48,271 nt of DNA from a virus, in IMG/VR virus record IMGVR_UViG_3300049255_000608, positions 1-48,271 of that record; one strand, 5' to 3'. A program made the position numbers and the translations under genes. The notes below the pieces were generated by a model. It ran no database searches. It had not been told where the DNA came from and saw nothing but the letters and a program-made list of their open reading frames with translations. Positions 1 to 9,027 of the stretch are shown piece after piece (position 1 is the first letter of the stretch; the number at the start of each line of letters is the position of its first letter).

Positions 1-525
1 TCAGGGGCGGTCATGTTGCAGCCTCTCGTTGAGCAGCGTGGCGGCGCGTTCGTATTTTTCGGTCAATCGCCGGCGGTCCTGGAGGCACAGAAGGGCCAGC
101 CGATCGGGATCAGAGTTGTCAGCATTATCGCATCGCTTGATGCGCACAGCATCGATGCTTCCCCACGAGGCAAGGGCGGCGATATAAGCCGCATACGATG
201 CCGTCGGCGGCCTCGTCAGCTCTTTAACGATCGCCACCGCCTCGGAGGCAATTCCAGCCGTGATCAGCAGCTCCGGCGTCGTGTTGGTGTCTTCCAAGGA
301 ATCGTGCAGCCAAGCCGCCTCGATCGCTGTGGCGGACGACGACGGCCAGAAAAGCATCAAGCGCACAGCCACCCGCCGAAGATGATCGATGTATGGAGCA
401 CCAGCCTTATCAATCTGACCTGCATGAAGCCGCGCAGCCACAGCCGCCCCACGGCTATCCAATATCGCGGCGGCCTTGAACGACGCAGACAGCAGCGCGG
501 GGTCTGGAGGCATCACAATGCTCAT
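1..525 (-). CDS. HD-domain (p)ppGpp hydrolase-like protein (MESH1/SpoT-HD type)
   Basis: This 174-residue protein looks like a stand-alone alarmone hydrolase of the RelA/SpoT N-terminal HD type. The metal and catalytic residues of that fold are visible in order: H48 in the YIDH segment, the H74-D75 pair, the E78-D79 pair, and D133 with N134 after K130. There is no synthetase or regulatory domain, so it resembles small MESH1-like enzymes that remove the 3' pyrophosphate of (p)ppGpp. Its length fits that class. It is the last gene of the leftward operon and overlaps the upstream gene by four bases. A role in lowering host alarmones or countering alarmone-type toxins is inference; substrate specificity cannot be read from sequence. 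Confidence 0.75.
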   Translation of the reverse strand: MSIVMPPDPALLSASFKAAAILDSRGAAVAARLHAGQIDKAGAPYIDHLRRVAVRLMLFWPSSSATAIEAAWLHDSLEDTNTTPELLITAGIASEAVAIVKELTRPPTASYAAYIAALASWGSIDAVRIKRCDNADNSDPDRLALLCLQDRRRLTEKYERAATLLNERLQHDRP

Positions 526-752
526 CGCCCCGCCTTCCGCCGCTTGATGTCGCGCAGAACGGCCCGCAGCAGATCCAGGTCATAATCATCAACCCCGGCG
601 CGCTTGAGTTTTTGGCGAGTGTCAAGCCCAGTCGCATTGAGCACCTCACGCACAACCACTTGATTGTCGTGGGCCTGGATGATGATCCCGCACGCCGTAG
701 CCACCCCGCATGCAAACCCGCGATCGTGGTGCGTTTGGGGCTGCTTAGTCAT
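522..752 (-). CDS. Hypothetical small phage protein
   Basis: I do not recognise this 76-residue protein. The start at 752 is preferred over an ATG at 761 because it overlaps the stop of the upstream gene in an ATGACTAA junction, which is typical of coupled phage genes. The C-terminal half is charged and helical (DYDLDLLRAVLRDIKRRK). It contains no membrane segment and no recognisable catalytic motif. It sits between a small unknown gene and the HD hydrolase-like gene in the same operon. Confidence 0.55.
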   Translation of the reverse strand: MTKQPQTHHDRGFACGVATACGIIIQAHDNQVVVREVLNATGLDTRQKLKRAGVDDYDLDLLRAVLRDIKRRKAGR

Positions 753-996
753 GGCTGCCACCCAACACCTCTACCTCGCTCAATCGAATGCGCTGATCGC
801 GCCCTTGCAAATGGTATGACGGCGTCCCAGCGAACGGTGTGTCGTAGAGTTTCGCGACCCGTTCCACGCCGCCGATGAGATAGCAAACACAGCCGGAGTT
901 GTCTCCGTGCTGTCTGCCCTCACAACGAAGGATGCGTACGCTCTTGCCAATCGGATCGGTTTGTTCCGGTTGCGTTTGGTCATCCCTCACGGTCAT
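745..996 (-). CDS. Hypothetical small phage protein
   Basis: This 83-residue protein starts at an ATG (MTVRDD) inside a longer open frame that extends to 1086; the longer form would add 30 poorly conserved-looking residues. The body has a beta-rich look (SVRILRCEG..., CVCYLIGGVERVAKLYD) followed by SYHLQGRDQRIRLSEVEVLGG, suggesting a small SH3-like barrel. It has no catalytic motif. It overlaps the next gene by eight bases. Function unknown. Confidence 0.5.
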   Translation of the reverse strand: MTVRDDQTQPEQTDPIGKSVRILRCEGRQHGDNSGCVCYLIGGVERVAKLYDTPFAGTPSYHLQGRDQRIRLSEVEVLGGSHD

Positions 997-1082
997 GAGA
1001 TTATTCCGGTTCGCGCAGATTCCGCAGGATGAACGCGTCGGCTTCCTCGACTCTCCTGTCGTTGCGTTTGGTGCAGGCTGGG

Positions 1083-1361
1083 TCATGGTGAGATTCCCTT
1101 CTCACGCCGCCAGTCGGCACTCCACCGATCTAGCGACGCATGAGCCTGTGCCACGGTGCATGGAGCGCAAGGTTCGCCGCAGTCCCCATCGCATTCTGGG
1201 CACGGCTCAGTTATGTCGCCATTATAGGTCCAAAGCGCCTTCAGCAGATCCGCATCGTTGGGATCGCTTGGGTGCCCCTCATTATTAGCCGCCCACTCAT
1301 GGACAGCATCGATGAGTGCCTTCATTTCGGCGTCGGTGTGCGTTTGATCAGGTGCGGCCAT
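1083..1361 (-). CDS. Hypothetical Cys-rich small protein
   Basis: This 92-residue protein has a cysteine cluster near the C-terminus (PCPECDGDCGEPCAPC, roughly residues 54-69). That pattern resembles a compact zinc-binding knuckle. The N-terminal half is acidic and helical. The start at 1361 overlaps the end of the upstream gene by 14 bases; the frame stays open to 1607, but that extension is the shadow of the neighbouring gene. Function unknown; a small DNA- or protein-binding zinc protein is possible. Confidence 0.5.
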   Translation of the reverse strand: MAAPDQTHTDAEMKALIDAVHEWAANNEGHPSDPNDADLLKALWTYNGDITEPCPECDGDCGEPCAPCTVAQAHASLDRWSADWRREKGISP

Positions 1362-1614
1362 TGTATAACTCCCATGATCGACGCTCGACATCGCGGCGCT
1401 GCGCATCCGGCTCATCTCCGCGATCCCGGCCGGCGCTTCCCCTGCCCCAGGCATAGGCGAGACTGTCCCGCGCTGGCGGCTTTCGCTGCCAAGCATCCAT
1501 GTATCCCGCGGCCATATCGGATTCTTCAGCCGGAGTTGGATTGAGCGGGTCGAATGGCGGTTGGTTTTGTCGTTCCGCCTCCGGGGCGTGCGTTTGGTCG
1601 GAGTCAATGGTCAT
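1348..1614 (-). CDS. Hypothetical small protein, Rmf/CrpP-like motif
   Basis: This is an 88-residue protein with a proline-rich acidic N-terminus. Its C-terminal half carries DMAAGYMDAWQRKPPARD and then AYAWGRGSAGRDRGD. The GYxDAW...AYxxGxxAGR pattern resembles small basic phage or plasmid proteins with a ribosome-modulation-factor-like helix pair. The resemblance is only at motif level. It is the first gene after the integrase in operon order and overlaps the Cys-rich gene downstream. Confidence 0.5.
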   Translation of the reverse strand: MTIDSDQTHAPEAERQNQPPFDPLNPTPAEESDMAAGYMDAWQRKPPARDSLAYAWGRGSAGRDRGDEPDAQRRDVERRSWELYNGRT

Positions 1615-1653
1615 GCAACCTCCCAGTGCTCGGTCTCATAAGGGCGGCGGCTG

Positions 1654-2763
1654 TTAGTCCTTCCGCTTCTTTAGATGCGCCACGCGCTGCTCGGCCGCGT
1701 TGCGGAACTGCTCGACCGTCCGCCGAGCATATCTCCGTCGCATCGACGCCGTTTCGTGTCCGGTATGTGTGGATGCCGGAATATCACCGACGTCGGCATC
1801 GTAGATTTCAGTCATCGCCGTCGCCCGCAGATCCCGGAACTGCAAATCGTCGGGGATCCCGGCCGCCCGCGCGATCGCCCTGAACTCATGCTGGAACGTG
1901 AAATCGACCCACGGCCGCTGCGTCATCTCGCACACCACCACGTGCGTCGACGCCACGGCGCCTGGCGCCTTCTGCCGCTCGCGTTCGGCCTCGATCAGCG
2001 CCTGCAGCTCGGGATAGGCGGCCGCGTCGATCGGCACCACGGTGCCGGTCTTCTTCGTCGCCAGTTCGCCGGCGTCGAGCGTCGACCAGGTCAGCGTCAG
2101 CACGTCGCCCTGGCGATGAGCCAACCAGTAGGCGATCGACGTCGCCAGCGCGACCGAGGGCCGCTTCAGCTCCCGCGCCTTGGCGCACACCGCGGCTATC
2201 TGTTCCTGCGTCCAACGCTGCTGCCGCTGGGGGATGCTGCGCAGCTCCATGCCGGTCCAGGGGTTGTCGGCACGGTCCACCAGGTCGCGGCGGCCACCCC
2301 ACTTCCAGATCCGTCGCGCCAGGCGGCAGGCATAGTGCGCGAGCGCATGCCCGCGATCGGCCTTCAGCACGGCGTAGACGCCGTCGGCATGCCGCGCGCG
2401 GATAGCCCTGGCCTGATACTGCCCGAGCGTCTTGGAGGCCACCTCGAGCGGCGCCAGCACGCTGCGGGCGATGTAGCGGTAGTCCCGCTGGGTCTTGTCG
2501 GCGAGCTGCTTGAACCGGTCGGAGGCCAGGAAGGCCTCCAGCAGCCACTTCACCGTGCCCACCACAGGCGCGTCAGGGCCGAGCTGCAGGTTGTCGCGGT
2601 TCAGCGTTCGCGCCATCGCCCAGGCGGCTTCCTGGTTCTTGCCCAGGGCCTTGGTGCGCAGGTTATGCGACTTCCGGAGCCGGTCGGGTGGATCCCAGTA
2701 CCAGCTGCCCTTCACCTGCTTGACGTGTGGGGGCCTCTCAGGCGCGTCGGATTCCGAGGGCAT
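1654..2763 (-). CDS. int: Tyrosine-family site-specific integrase
   Basis: This 369-residue protein is a phage tyrosine recombinase for integration and excision. Numbered from the ATG at 2763, the catalytic landmarks are R217 in the HRQGD box, the RDLR box (R310-R313), the GH box (H336) and the nucleophile Tyr345 in RRRYARR. The usual His of the HxxR box is replaced by Arg310. The N-terminal part holds a helical core-binding segment (about 65-155). I chose the ATG at 2763 because GGGAG lies eight bases upstream; the frame can extend to a TTG at 2790. It is embedded in the leftward operon rather than at a genome edge. No attP core could be recognised without the host sequence. Confidence 0.93.
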   Translation of the reverse strand: MPSESDAPERPPHVKQVKGSWYWDPPDRLRKSHNLRTKALGKNQEAAWAMARTLNRDNLQLGPDAPVVGTVKWLLEAFLASDRFKQLADKTQRDYRYIARSVLAPLEVASKTLGQYQARAIRARHADGVYAVLKADRGHALAHYACRLARRIWKWGGRRDLVDRADNPWTGMELRSIPQRQQRWTQEQIAAVCAKARELKRPSVALATSIAYWLAHRQGDVLTLTWSTLDAGELATKKTGTVVPIDAAAYPELQALIEAERERQKAPGAVASTHVVVCEMTQRPWVDFTFQHEFRAIARAAGIPDDLQFRDLRATAMTEIYDADVGDIPASTHTGHETASMRRRYARRTVEQFRNAAEQRVAHLKKRKD

Positions 2764-3010
2764 TGTCCAGCTCCCGTTCTTCCGCGCCAATATCTGCCGT
2801 GACGCCCGATTCGCGGTCGATCGCGGCGTCGACCGCCTTCACGTCCCACCGGGCATTCTCAAGGGCGGCGTCACATCCCCACACCGGGCCGGGTATCTGG
2901 CCCTTTGCCATGCGCAGGGTCAATTCGGCGTCCTCGATCTGCAGCTTGCCGCGCAACTGCACGCGGGTGATCAGCCGCGGCGGATAGCGCCAGGTGGTGG
3001 GCTTGCTCAC
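2738..3010 (-). CDS. Hypothetical phage protein
   Basis: This 90-residue protein starts at a GTG whose four-base GTGA overlap with the stop of the upstream DUF4031 gene decides the start. The sequence is mixed helix and strand (TRVQLRGKLQIEDAELTLR, then a charged C-terminus). No catalytic motif or membrane segment was seen. Its 3' end overlaps the integrase start by 26 bases, so integrase translation may be coupled to it. Not recognised; an excisionase role is suggested only by position. Confidence 0.5.
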   Translation of the reverse strand: MSKPTTWRYPPRLITRVQLRGKLQIEDAELTLRMAKGQIPGPVWGCDAALENARWDVKAVDAAIDRESGVTADIGAEERELDNALGIRRA

Positions 3011-3441
3011 TCCCCTGCCCTCCACATCCAGAACCCCTGCAACCCCTTGGCTGGCTGGAATGGTCGCTCCGGCCTCACGTCCGATAGCGGCCAAGCCCAA
3101 TTGGTGTGTTCCGTGCGATCGCTGTCCGCCACCTCCGGGAACTCCCGCAGCAGACCGGGAACATCCTCGGGCTTGGGCAGCTCGCCGCGCGTGCGCCGGC
3201 GATGCACAGCCATCACGCCGCACTCTCGCAACGTGATCGCCTTGGCACCAAAGCTGATCGCCAGCTCACGCTTGTTCATCGCGACGTCGTAGTGATCGCC
3301 CTGATACCATTTCCGAGCGATCCCGATCCGCCGCGCCATGGCGTGCAGCTCATCTTCCGTATCCGCAATCATGTGCGACATCTTCATCCGGCCAAACTTG
3401 CCCATGGCGTGTAGATACATGTCGTCAACGTAGACGGTCAT
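3007..3441 (-). CDS. DUF4031 domain protein
   Basis: This 144-residue protein begins MTVYVDDMYLHAMGKFGRMK and continues through a conserved order of motifs: SHMIADTEDELHAMARRIG, then WYQGDHYDVAMNKRELAISFGA and ITLRECG. That arrangement matches the DUF4031 family found in phages and actinobacteria. The family has no established biochemical role that I know of. The conserved DD, H and HYD residues hint at a metal or nucleic-acid site. The start at 3441 overlaps the upstream stop in ATGA; an extension to 3561 would run through the neighbouring gene and is rejected. Confidence 0.8.
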   Translation of the reverse strand: MTVYVDDMYLHAMGKFGRMKMSHMIADTEDELHAMARRIGIARKWYQGDHYDVAMNKRELAISFGAKAITLRECGVMAVHRRRTRGELPKPEDVPGLLREFPEVADSDRTEHTNWAWPLSDVRPERPFQPAKGLQGFWMWRAGE

Positions 3442-3863
3442 CGGTTGGCGTCGCCCCATATCCGGCCGCCTTTCCACGCGGACCAGAGGCGCGCGGTTTC
3501 GTCCTCGAAATAGCCTCCGTCTTCCCACCTGGTGGTGTCGATCGAGTTCGTTTCCGCCCATCGTTCGAACGCCTCGCGGCAGGTCGAACTTCCCGCAGTC
3601 GCTTCCTGGCTCTCAAAGCTGCGCCGAGACGCGGAGTTGAGGCAGAGCAACAGCAGCTCGAACAGACCAACGGGGTTAATCGTAGAGGGTATGCCAGCAC
3701 GTTCTAGGAGCTGCTCAGTCCTTAAGACGACCGTTTGTTCCAGCCAGCGCGCCTCGACCTCATTAGAGGTGAAGCCGTCTGGCGGAATGGGTATGCCGAG
3801 TGGCCGAGCTGGACGGATGCCGCCGCTGCCTTGATGTGGCGGAGATCCCTGCGATTCACTCAT
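3438..3863 (-). CDS. Hypothetical phage protein with FERWA / WSAWKGG motif
   Basis: This protein is 141 residues. The C-terminal third contains AFERWAETNS followed by YFEDETARLWSAWKGG, a recurring pattern in small early-region proteins of proteobacterial phages. The N-terminus is proline-rich and probably disordered, with a helix around FELLLLCLNSAS. No enzymatic motif is evident. The start at 3863 overlaps the upstream gene by eight bases. Function unknown. Confidence 0.6.
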   Translation of the reverse strand: MSESQGSPPHQGSGGIRPARPLGIPIPPDGFTSNEVEARWLEQTVVLRTEQLLERAGIPSTINPVGLFELLLLCLNSASRRSFESQEATAGSSTCREAFERWAETNSIDTTRWEDGGYFEDETARLWSAWKGGRIWGDANR

Positions 3864-4041
3864 GTGCCTCAACCTCCCTGCAAACCGCCACCACGATCGG
3901 CTTCGGACCTTTCCCGATCTGCACCGGATCGTGCAGCGTCGCCTGGCGATGCAGTTCGCACGCTGCCGGCGACGGATAATCGACATGCGCCGCGCTGATC
4001 TGGCCACCGGTCAGTACCACGATGATGAGGGTGGTGATCAT
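3856..4041 (-). CDS. Small single-pass membrane or exported protein
   Basis: This is a 61-residue protein starting with a short hydrophobic segment (MITTLIIVVLTGG), followed by a polar region with two cysteines (C28 and C54). The hydrophobic stretch is short for a membrane span and could be a signal peptide. It overlaps both neighbours by a few bases, which supports it being real. Function unknown. Confidence 0.5.
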   Translation of the reverse strand: MITTLIIVVLTGGQISAAHVDYPSPAACELHRQATLHDPVQIGKGPKPIVVAVCREVEAHE

Positions 4042-5009
4042 GCGGCCCTCGGCATGTCGCGGTGTTCCCGCCCGTCCAGCACGGCGCCGGCGGCATGCTT
4101 GCCCACCCAGATCATCGTGGTGCCGTCGGAATAATGCGAGAACGGGCGCTCGCCGGTGATGCGCGCCAGGCGCTCCGCGTCAGCGAAGTTGAGTGGCCGC
4201 CGCGGCGCCCAGCGATCGCGGCCATTCATTATCACGCTGCCGCCTTCGGTAACGATGTCGAACCAATGATCCGCGTCGATCCAATTGCCCCACTGCTTGA
4301 AGTGGAACGTCACGCCGTGCCGCTCGCACCAATCCCGCGCCGCGCGTTGAAATGCCACGCGCGTCGGCCGGGCGCGGTAGCTGTGCGTCTGGCTGCTCTC
4401 GCCGCCGGCGACTAGGAATTCGATTAATCCGTATCCGGTCCAATCGACCGAGCCAAGCGCGGGCTCATAACTCACCCAGGTGCGCCAGCCGGTTCCACTG
4501 ATCGCTTGCAATGCCGGCAGGTGCTTTCGTGCCCGCGGTTCGTCCTCGATGCTGACGCCAATCAGCACATGCGCGAGGGGTGCCAAACGCCACGCAATAT
4601 CCCCATGTAGCCGGATCCTTGAGAGGTACTCGGCGGCAACCTCCGGCCGCTTGGTCAGCACCATGTATCGATGATGATCCGCCTTCGCCATGACGCCGAA
4701 AATGCGATTGCGCCAGGCGTCGGGCACATTCGGATGGAACAGATCCCCATGCGCCACGGGAAACACCGTCTTCGGTGTGCGCCACTTCAGCGGCTGGTCA
4801 AGCCACTGCTCGTTGAAGCGGACTTCGCCAGACCACACCGGGCCGCCCTTGCTGGGCAGCGTCAGCCCCTCGCGCGATGGATGGTGCTGCAGCCGCGTGC
4901 CAGCCAGGCGCATCGCATAGCAGTTGCGGCACCCCGGCGAGATGACCGAACAGCCGGTGATGACGTTCCACGTCGCGTCCGCCCAGGAGATGTTGGTGCC
5001 GTCCGCCAT
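4038..5009 (-). CDS. Phage Gp37/Gp68 family protein (DUF5131)
   Basis: This 323-residue protein matches the phage Gp37/Gp68 family. The N-terminus reads ISWADATWNVITGC, then SPGCRNCYA. The three cysteines C20, C27 and C30 form a C-x6-C-x2-C cluster that suggests an iron-sulfur or radical-SAM-like centre. Later family segments include FLVAGGESS and FHFKQWGNW. The start is the ATG at 5009, which overlaps the upstream gene by one base (TGATG); the long open frame to 5624 is an antisense-GC artefact. The family is widespread in phages and its reaction is unknown to me; nucleic-acid modification is a guess from the cluster. Confidence 0.85.
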   Translation of the reverse strand: MADGTNISWADATWNVITGCSVISPGCRNCYAMRLAGTRLQHHPSREGLTLPSKGGPVWSGEVRFNEQWLDQPLKWRTPKTVFPVAHGDLFHPNVPDAWRNRIFGVMAKADHHRYMVLTKRPEVAAEYLSRIRLHGDIAWRLAPLAHVLIGVSIEDEPRARKHLPALQAISGTGWRTWVSYEPALGSVDWTGYGLIEFLVAGGESSQTHSYRARPTRVAFQRAARDWCERHGVTFHFKQWGNWIDADHWFDIVTEGGSVIMNGRDRWAPRRPLNFADAERLARITGERPFSHYSDGTTMIWVGKHAAGAVLDGREHRDMPRAA

Positions 5010-5299
5010 CACGACCGCCGTGGCGCTTCTTCGCGCAGGACCGCCGCCACGGCGCGCGGGTACAGCACGAAGGCCTTGGGGGTGCCATCGGACATCAGCG
5101 CCTCCTTTGCGGCCTCCTCGAGAGCGTCCGCCGCGAGCAGCAAGGCGTCCGTGTCGGCGCAGCTCGCCAGCAGATGCACGAACGGCCGGACCAGGATCCA
5201 CGGCGCGCCAGGCGCCATGTCTGCGATCTGTTTCGTCCAGTAGGCGACGCGGCTGGATCTGGCGCGCTCTGGGCTGAGGGTCAGCGTTCCACCGCTCAT
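5009..5299 (-). CDS. Hypothetical phage protein
   Basis: This 96-residue helical protein is rich in Ala and Leu, with repeated amphipathic helices (VHLLASCADTDALLLAADAL and AVAAVLREEA). No catalytic motif was found. It is joined to the Gp37/Gp68 gene by a TGATG junction and to the next upstream gene by ATGA. Function unknown. Confidence 0.55.
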   Translation of the reverse strand: MSGGTLTLSPERARSSRVAYWTKQIADMAPGAPWILVRPFVHLLASCADTDALLLAADALEEAAKEALMSDGTPKAFVLYPRAVAAVLREEAPRRS

Positions 5300-5700
5300 G
5301 GTTTGACCACCGGCAGATCCTCGGGCGCGGCCTCATTGGCCCTCGCGGCGGCCACTCCCATGCGGATGACGCGGGCGATCTCCGCCAGCGCCAGTGCGGC
5401 ACCACGCACATTGTTCCGATAGCGTGAGCGCGGTTTCCACCAGATCGGATCCCACGGCCAGATCGTGGGCATCGGCGGAAACGGTATGGGGGTGCCGGCC
5501 GCCTTCGGCTGCGCCAGCAGATACGATGCCGCCGCTCGCGCCAGCTCGCGGCCCACATAGCGGTCATCGTGCACCGGCTGGCGGTCTTCATGGCGGATCT
5601 GCCGCACCCTCTCGCGGGCCACATCCATCAGCGCCATCGCACTGGCTGGATCCAGTTGCTCCAGCTCGCGGATCGCATCGGTCAACAATGGTATCGTCAT
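5296..5700 (-). CDS. Conserved phage hypothetical protein (HDD...WPWD..WWKP motifs)
   Basis: This protein is 134 residues with a clear conserved pattern: VRQIRHEDRQPVHDDRYVGR, then ARAAASYLLAQP, then TIWPWDPIWWKPRSRYRN and a helical end around ALALAEIARV. The H-D-D and WPWD/WWKP landmarks occur in a common family of phage hypothetical proteins. The role of the family is unknown. The start at 5700 (MTIPLL) overlaps the upstream gene by four bases. Confidence 0.7.
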   Translation of the reverse strand: MTIPLLTDAIRELEQLDPASAMALMDVARERVRQIRHEDRQPVHDDRYVGRELARAAASYLLAQPKAAGTPIPFPPMPTIWPWDPIWWKPRSRYRNNVRGAALALAEIARVIRMGVAAARANEAAPEDLPVVKP

Positions 5701-6188
5701 CGCACCACCTGCAGCAGCTTGTCCGCCGGCACGCGCAGCCGGCATACGGCGCCACCCTTGACTGGGCGCGCAATGATCTCGACGGGCACCTTGTAGGAAA
5801 CGAACACCGTCTCGGCCTGCAGCACCTGGCCTTCGTGCTCGAAGCGTTGCCGTGGCTGCAGATATTCGGCGCGCTCGCCGTCTGTTGAACTGGTTGGGGC
5901 TGACATTGCCCGGGAAACCCTTTGATAGGAGTTGGCGGGGGTGATCGGCAGATCGATCTCCTCCCGCATAAATCCGGCTTCGACACGGGCTGTGGTGAGC
6001 CACCACGTATCGCCGCTCTTGCGGTCGATCGAGCGGATGATGTGCCGCCCGCGAGCGAATACGATGTGGTCGTTGACGCGCAGCTCGTCCCCGCGCACGT
6101 CCTCGATCTCCTCGCGCAGGGCCTCGGCCGGTGGCGGTTCGTCCGCCTCCGGCTCCATCCAACGCCACAAGGTCGAGGTCTGCGCCAT
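5697..6188 (-). CDS. Hypothetical phage protein, possibly with internal start
   Basis: This 163-residue protein contains a beta-rich segment (RVNDHIVFARGRHIIRSIDR, then WWLTTARVEAG). A second possible start, an ATG at 5906 (MSAPTSS), would give a 69-residue protein with its own compact beta-rich body (VFVSYKVPVEIIARPVKGG). One 163-residue gene is the simpler reading. It starts two bases after the stop of the ParB-like gene, so the two are cotranslated. Function unknown. Confidence 0.55.
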   Translation of the reverse strand: MAQTSTLWRWMEPEADEPPPAEALREEIEDVRGDELRVNDHIVFARGRHIIRSIDRKSGDTWWLTTARVEAGFMREEIDLPITPANSYQRVSRAMSAPTSSTDGERAEYLQPRQRFEHEGQVLQAETVFVSYKVPVEIIARPVKGGAVCRLRVPADKLLQVVR

Positions 6189-6190
6189 CG

Positions 6191-7924
6191 TCAGTCTTCG
6201 CGCGGCGTCGGTGCCGACGCACCGAACTGTGTGGCCGCCGGCCGCCAGTCCGGCAGCTTGCCCACCAGGCGTTCGCGCAGCGCCTTCACCGTGCCGCTGG
6301 TAGGCAGCCCCACGCTCTCGGCTGCGCGCCGCAGCTCGTCCCCGCCAACCGTGGCGAGGAAGGCCACTGTGTCCAGCCGGTCCAGCGCGGCGCCGGCGCC
6401 GATCGCCGCGCCGATCCACTCCGCCGCGTCGCCACTGGCGCCGGTGTAGGACCGGCCGGTCTCATCGGGCCCCCCGATCTTCAGGATCCGACCCAGCAAG
6501 GTTCCAGCCAATGCACGCGCGTCGGCACCGTTGACGTCTGACAGGCCTCCGCCGGGGAGCAGTAGCGAATCAATGACGTCGCCGATGGACCGCAGGCGAT
6601 GAAGTCCGCCCCAACCCTCGGCCTGTTCCTCCTGCTCGGCGCTGAGGCGCACATGCAGGTCCACATTGTCAGCTGCGAAAGCCAACAGCAGCAGCACAAT
6701 CACCCGTTCCAGCGGCAGCTCGGCAAGGCCATCCTGCAGCGTCGCGCGCAGGGCCTCGGTCTTCAGGTCCGCAACGATCTTCAGGCCGGCCTTGCTGATG
6801 CCGGGCTTGTCCAGTGCCTCGGCCGGTGGCGCGTCCGCGCCAACCGGGCCGTCGTCATCATCAGTGGCAGCCTGCGTGGTGCCTGCCTGTGACGCCGCCT
6901 GTTTTTGCTCGCGCACCTTGGCGGCCTTGTCGGCGGCCTTCTTTGCAGCCACATCCTCGGCAAGAAACCGATGGATCTGGCCGTCGGGTTTCATCACCGA
7001 GAAAATGCATTCAATCCGTTTCGGCTTCGTCTTCTCGGTGACATAGCTGCTGACCAGCCTGAAGCCGGGCGGCAGCTTGATGGTGCCCCGCGAGGCGTCC
7101 CACTCGGCGATCTGCACCCGCTGCCTGGCCGTCTGCTGGTCCTTGATCTGCGCCTTCAGTTCCGCGTGCTGCAGCCGCAAAAAGCGTGGAACATCGTTGG
7201 TAAAGAAGCGATCCGGATCGTCCGGCTCGGCGAACAGATCCTCAGCCCACATATCTTCATGCGCATCGGCATCGAAGATCGCGAGCGTACGCGTGACGCG
7301 ATCCACACGGCACGCCTGCGCAATCGCGATCCATGGCACGTCCATGGATCCGTCAGATAGCTTGTGCGGCTTATAGGCCTTCAGCGCAGCCCGCTGCGCC
7401 TTGTGCGGCGCGTTGGCGATCACCTGAAGCTGATGGTCGCGGGGCATATCCATCTCGGCCAGCTTCAGCAGCTCGGGATCAAGGCGGCCCAGCCGCTCGA
7501 GCAGCTTGACCTCGCGCGGCGTGTGGCACAGCGCGGCGGCCGCATCCTCGATGCTGTAGCCCTGGTCGCGCAGGTCGCACACGGTACGCCACAGGTCGAC
7601 CGGATGAGTTGCCTCGCGGTGTAGGTTCTCCGCCGCCTGCACCGCACGGATCTCATTGTCCGTCCATGCACCGAGATGCACCGGGATCTCTTCCAGGCCT
7701 GCGCGCGTGGCGCAGCGCAGCCGCCGGCGCCCGAACGCGATGCTGTAGCGGTTGCCCACCAGGCGCACGCCGATCGGCTCAAGCACGCCGTGGCGTTTGA
7801 TGGACGATTCCAGGATCGTATCGGCGATCGCTGTTGCGGGCGCGCGGCGCATGTCATTGCCGTCGTCATCGATCAGCGTGATCGGGACAGGAAACCCTTG
7901 TGCCGGCGGAACGATAGCGTCCAT
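6191..7924 (-). CDS. ParB-like nuclease domain protein
   Basis: This 577-residue protein has a ParB/Srx-type domain at about residues 35-100, with the segment YSIAFGRRRLRCATRAG corresponding to the conserved GxRRxRA box. A helical segment with an HTH-like stretch follows (SIEDAAAALCHTPREVKLLERLG). The rest is a long phage-specific C-terminus with a charged Lys/Ala linker around 320-350 and a helical tail. Related phage proteins are often annotated as ParB N-terminal domain or chromosome-partitioning proteins. No ParA-like ATPase is encoded in the window, so classical partition is unlikely. Transcription control or DNA binding and nicking are alternatives. Confidence 0.8.
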   Translation of the reverse strand: MDAIVPPAQGFPVPITLIDDDGNDMRRAPATAIADTILESSIKRHGVLEPIGVRLVGNRYSIAFGRRRLRCATRAGLEEIPVHLGAWTDNEIRAVQAAENLHREATHPVDLWRTVCDLRDQGYSIEDAAAALCHTPREVKLLERLGRLDPELLKLAEMDMPRDHQLQVIANAPHKAQRAALKAYKPHKLSDGSMDVPWIAIAQACRVDRVTRTLAIFDADAHEDMWAEDLFAEPDDPDRFFTNDVPRFLRLQHAELKAQIKDQQTARQRVQIAEWDASRGTIKLPPGFRLVSSYVTEKTKPKRIECIFSVMKPDGQIHRFLAEDVAAKKAADKAAKVREQKQAASQAGTTQAATDDDDGPVGADAPPAEALDKPGISKAGLKIVADLKTEALRATLQDGLAELPLERVIVLLLLAFAADNVDLHVRLSAEQEEQAEGWGGLHRLRSIGDVIDSLLLPGGGLSDVNGADARALAGTLLGRILKIGGPDETGRSYTGASGDAAEWIGAAIGAGAALDRLDTVAFLATVGGDELRRAAESVGLPTSGTVKALRERLVGKLPDWRPAATQFGASAPTPRED

Positions 7925-7928
7925 CGGT

Positions 7929-9023
<1,095 letters not shown>

Positions 9024-9027
9024 CGGG

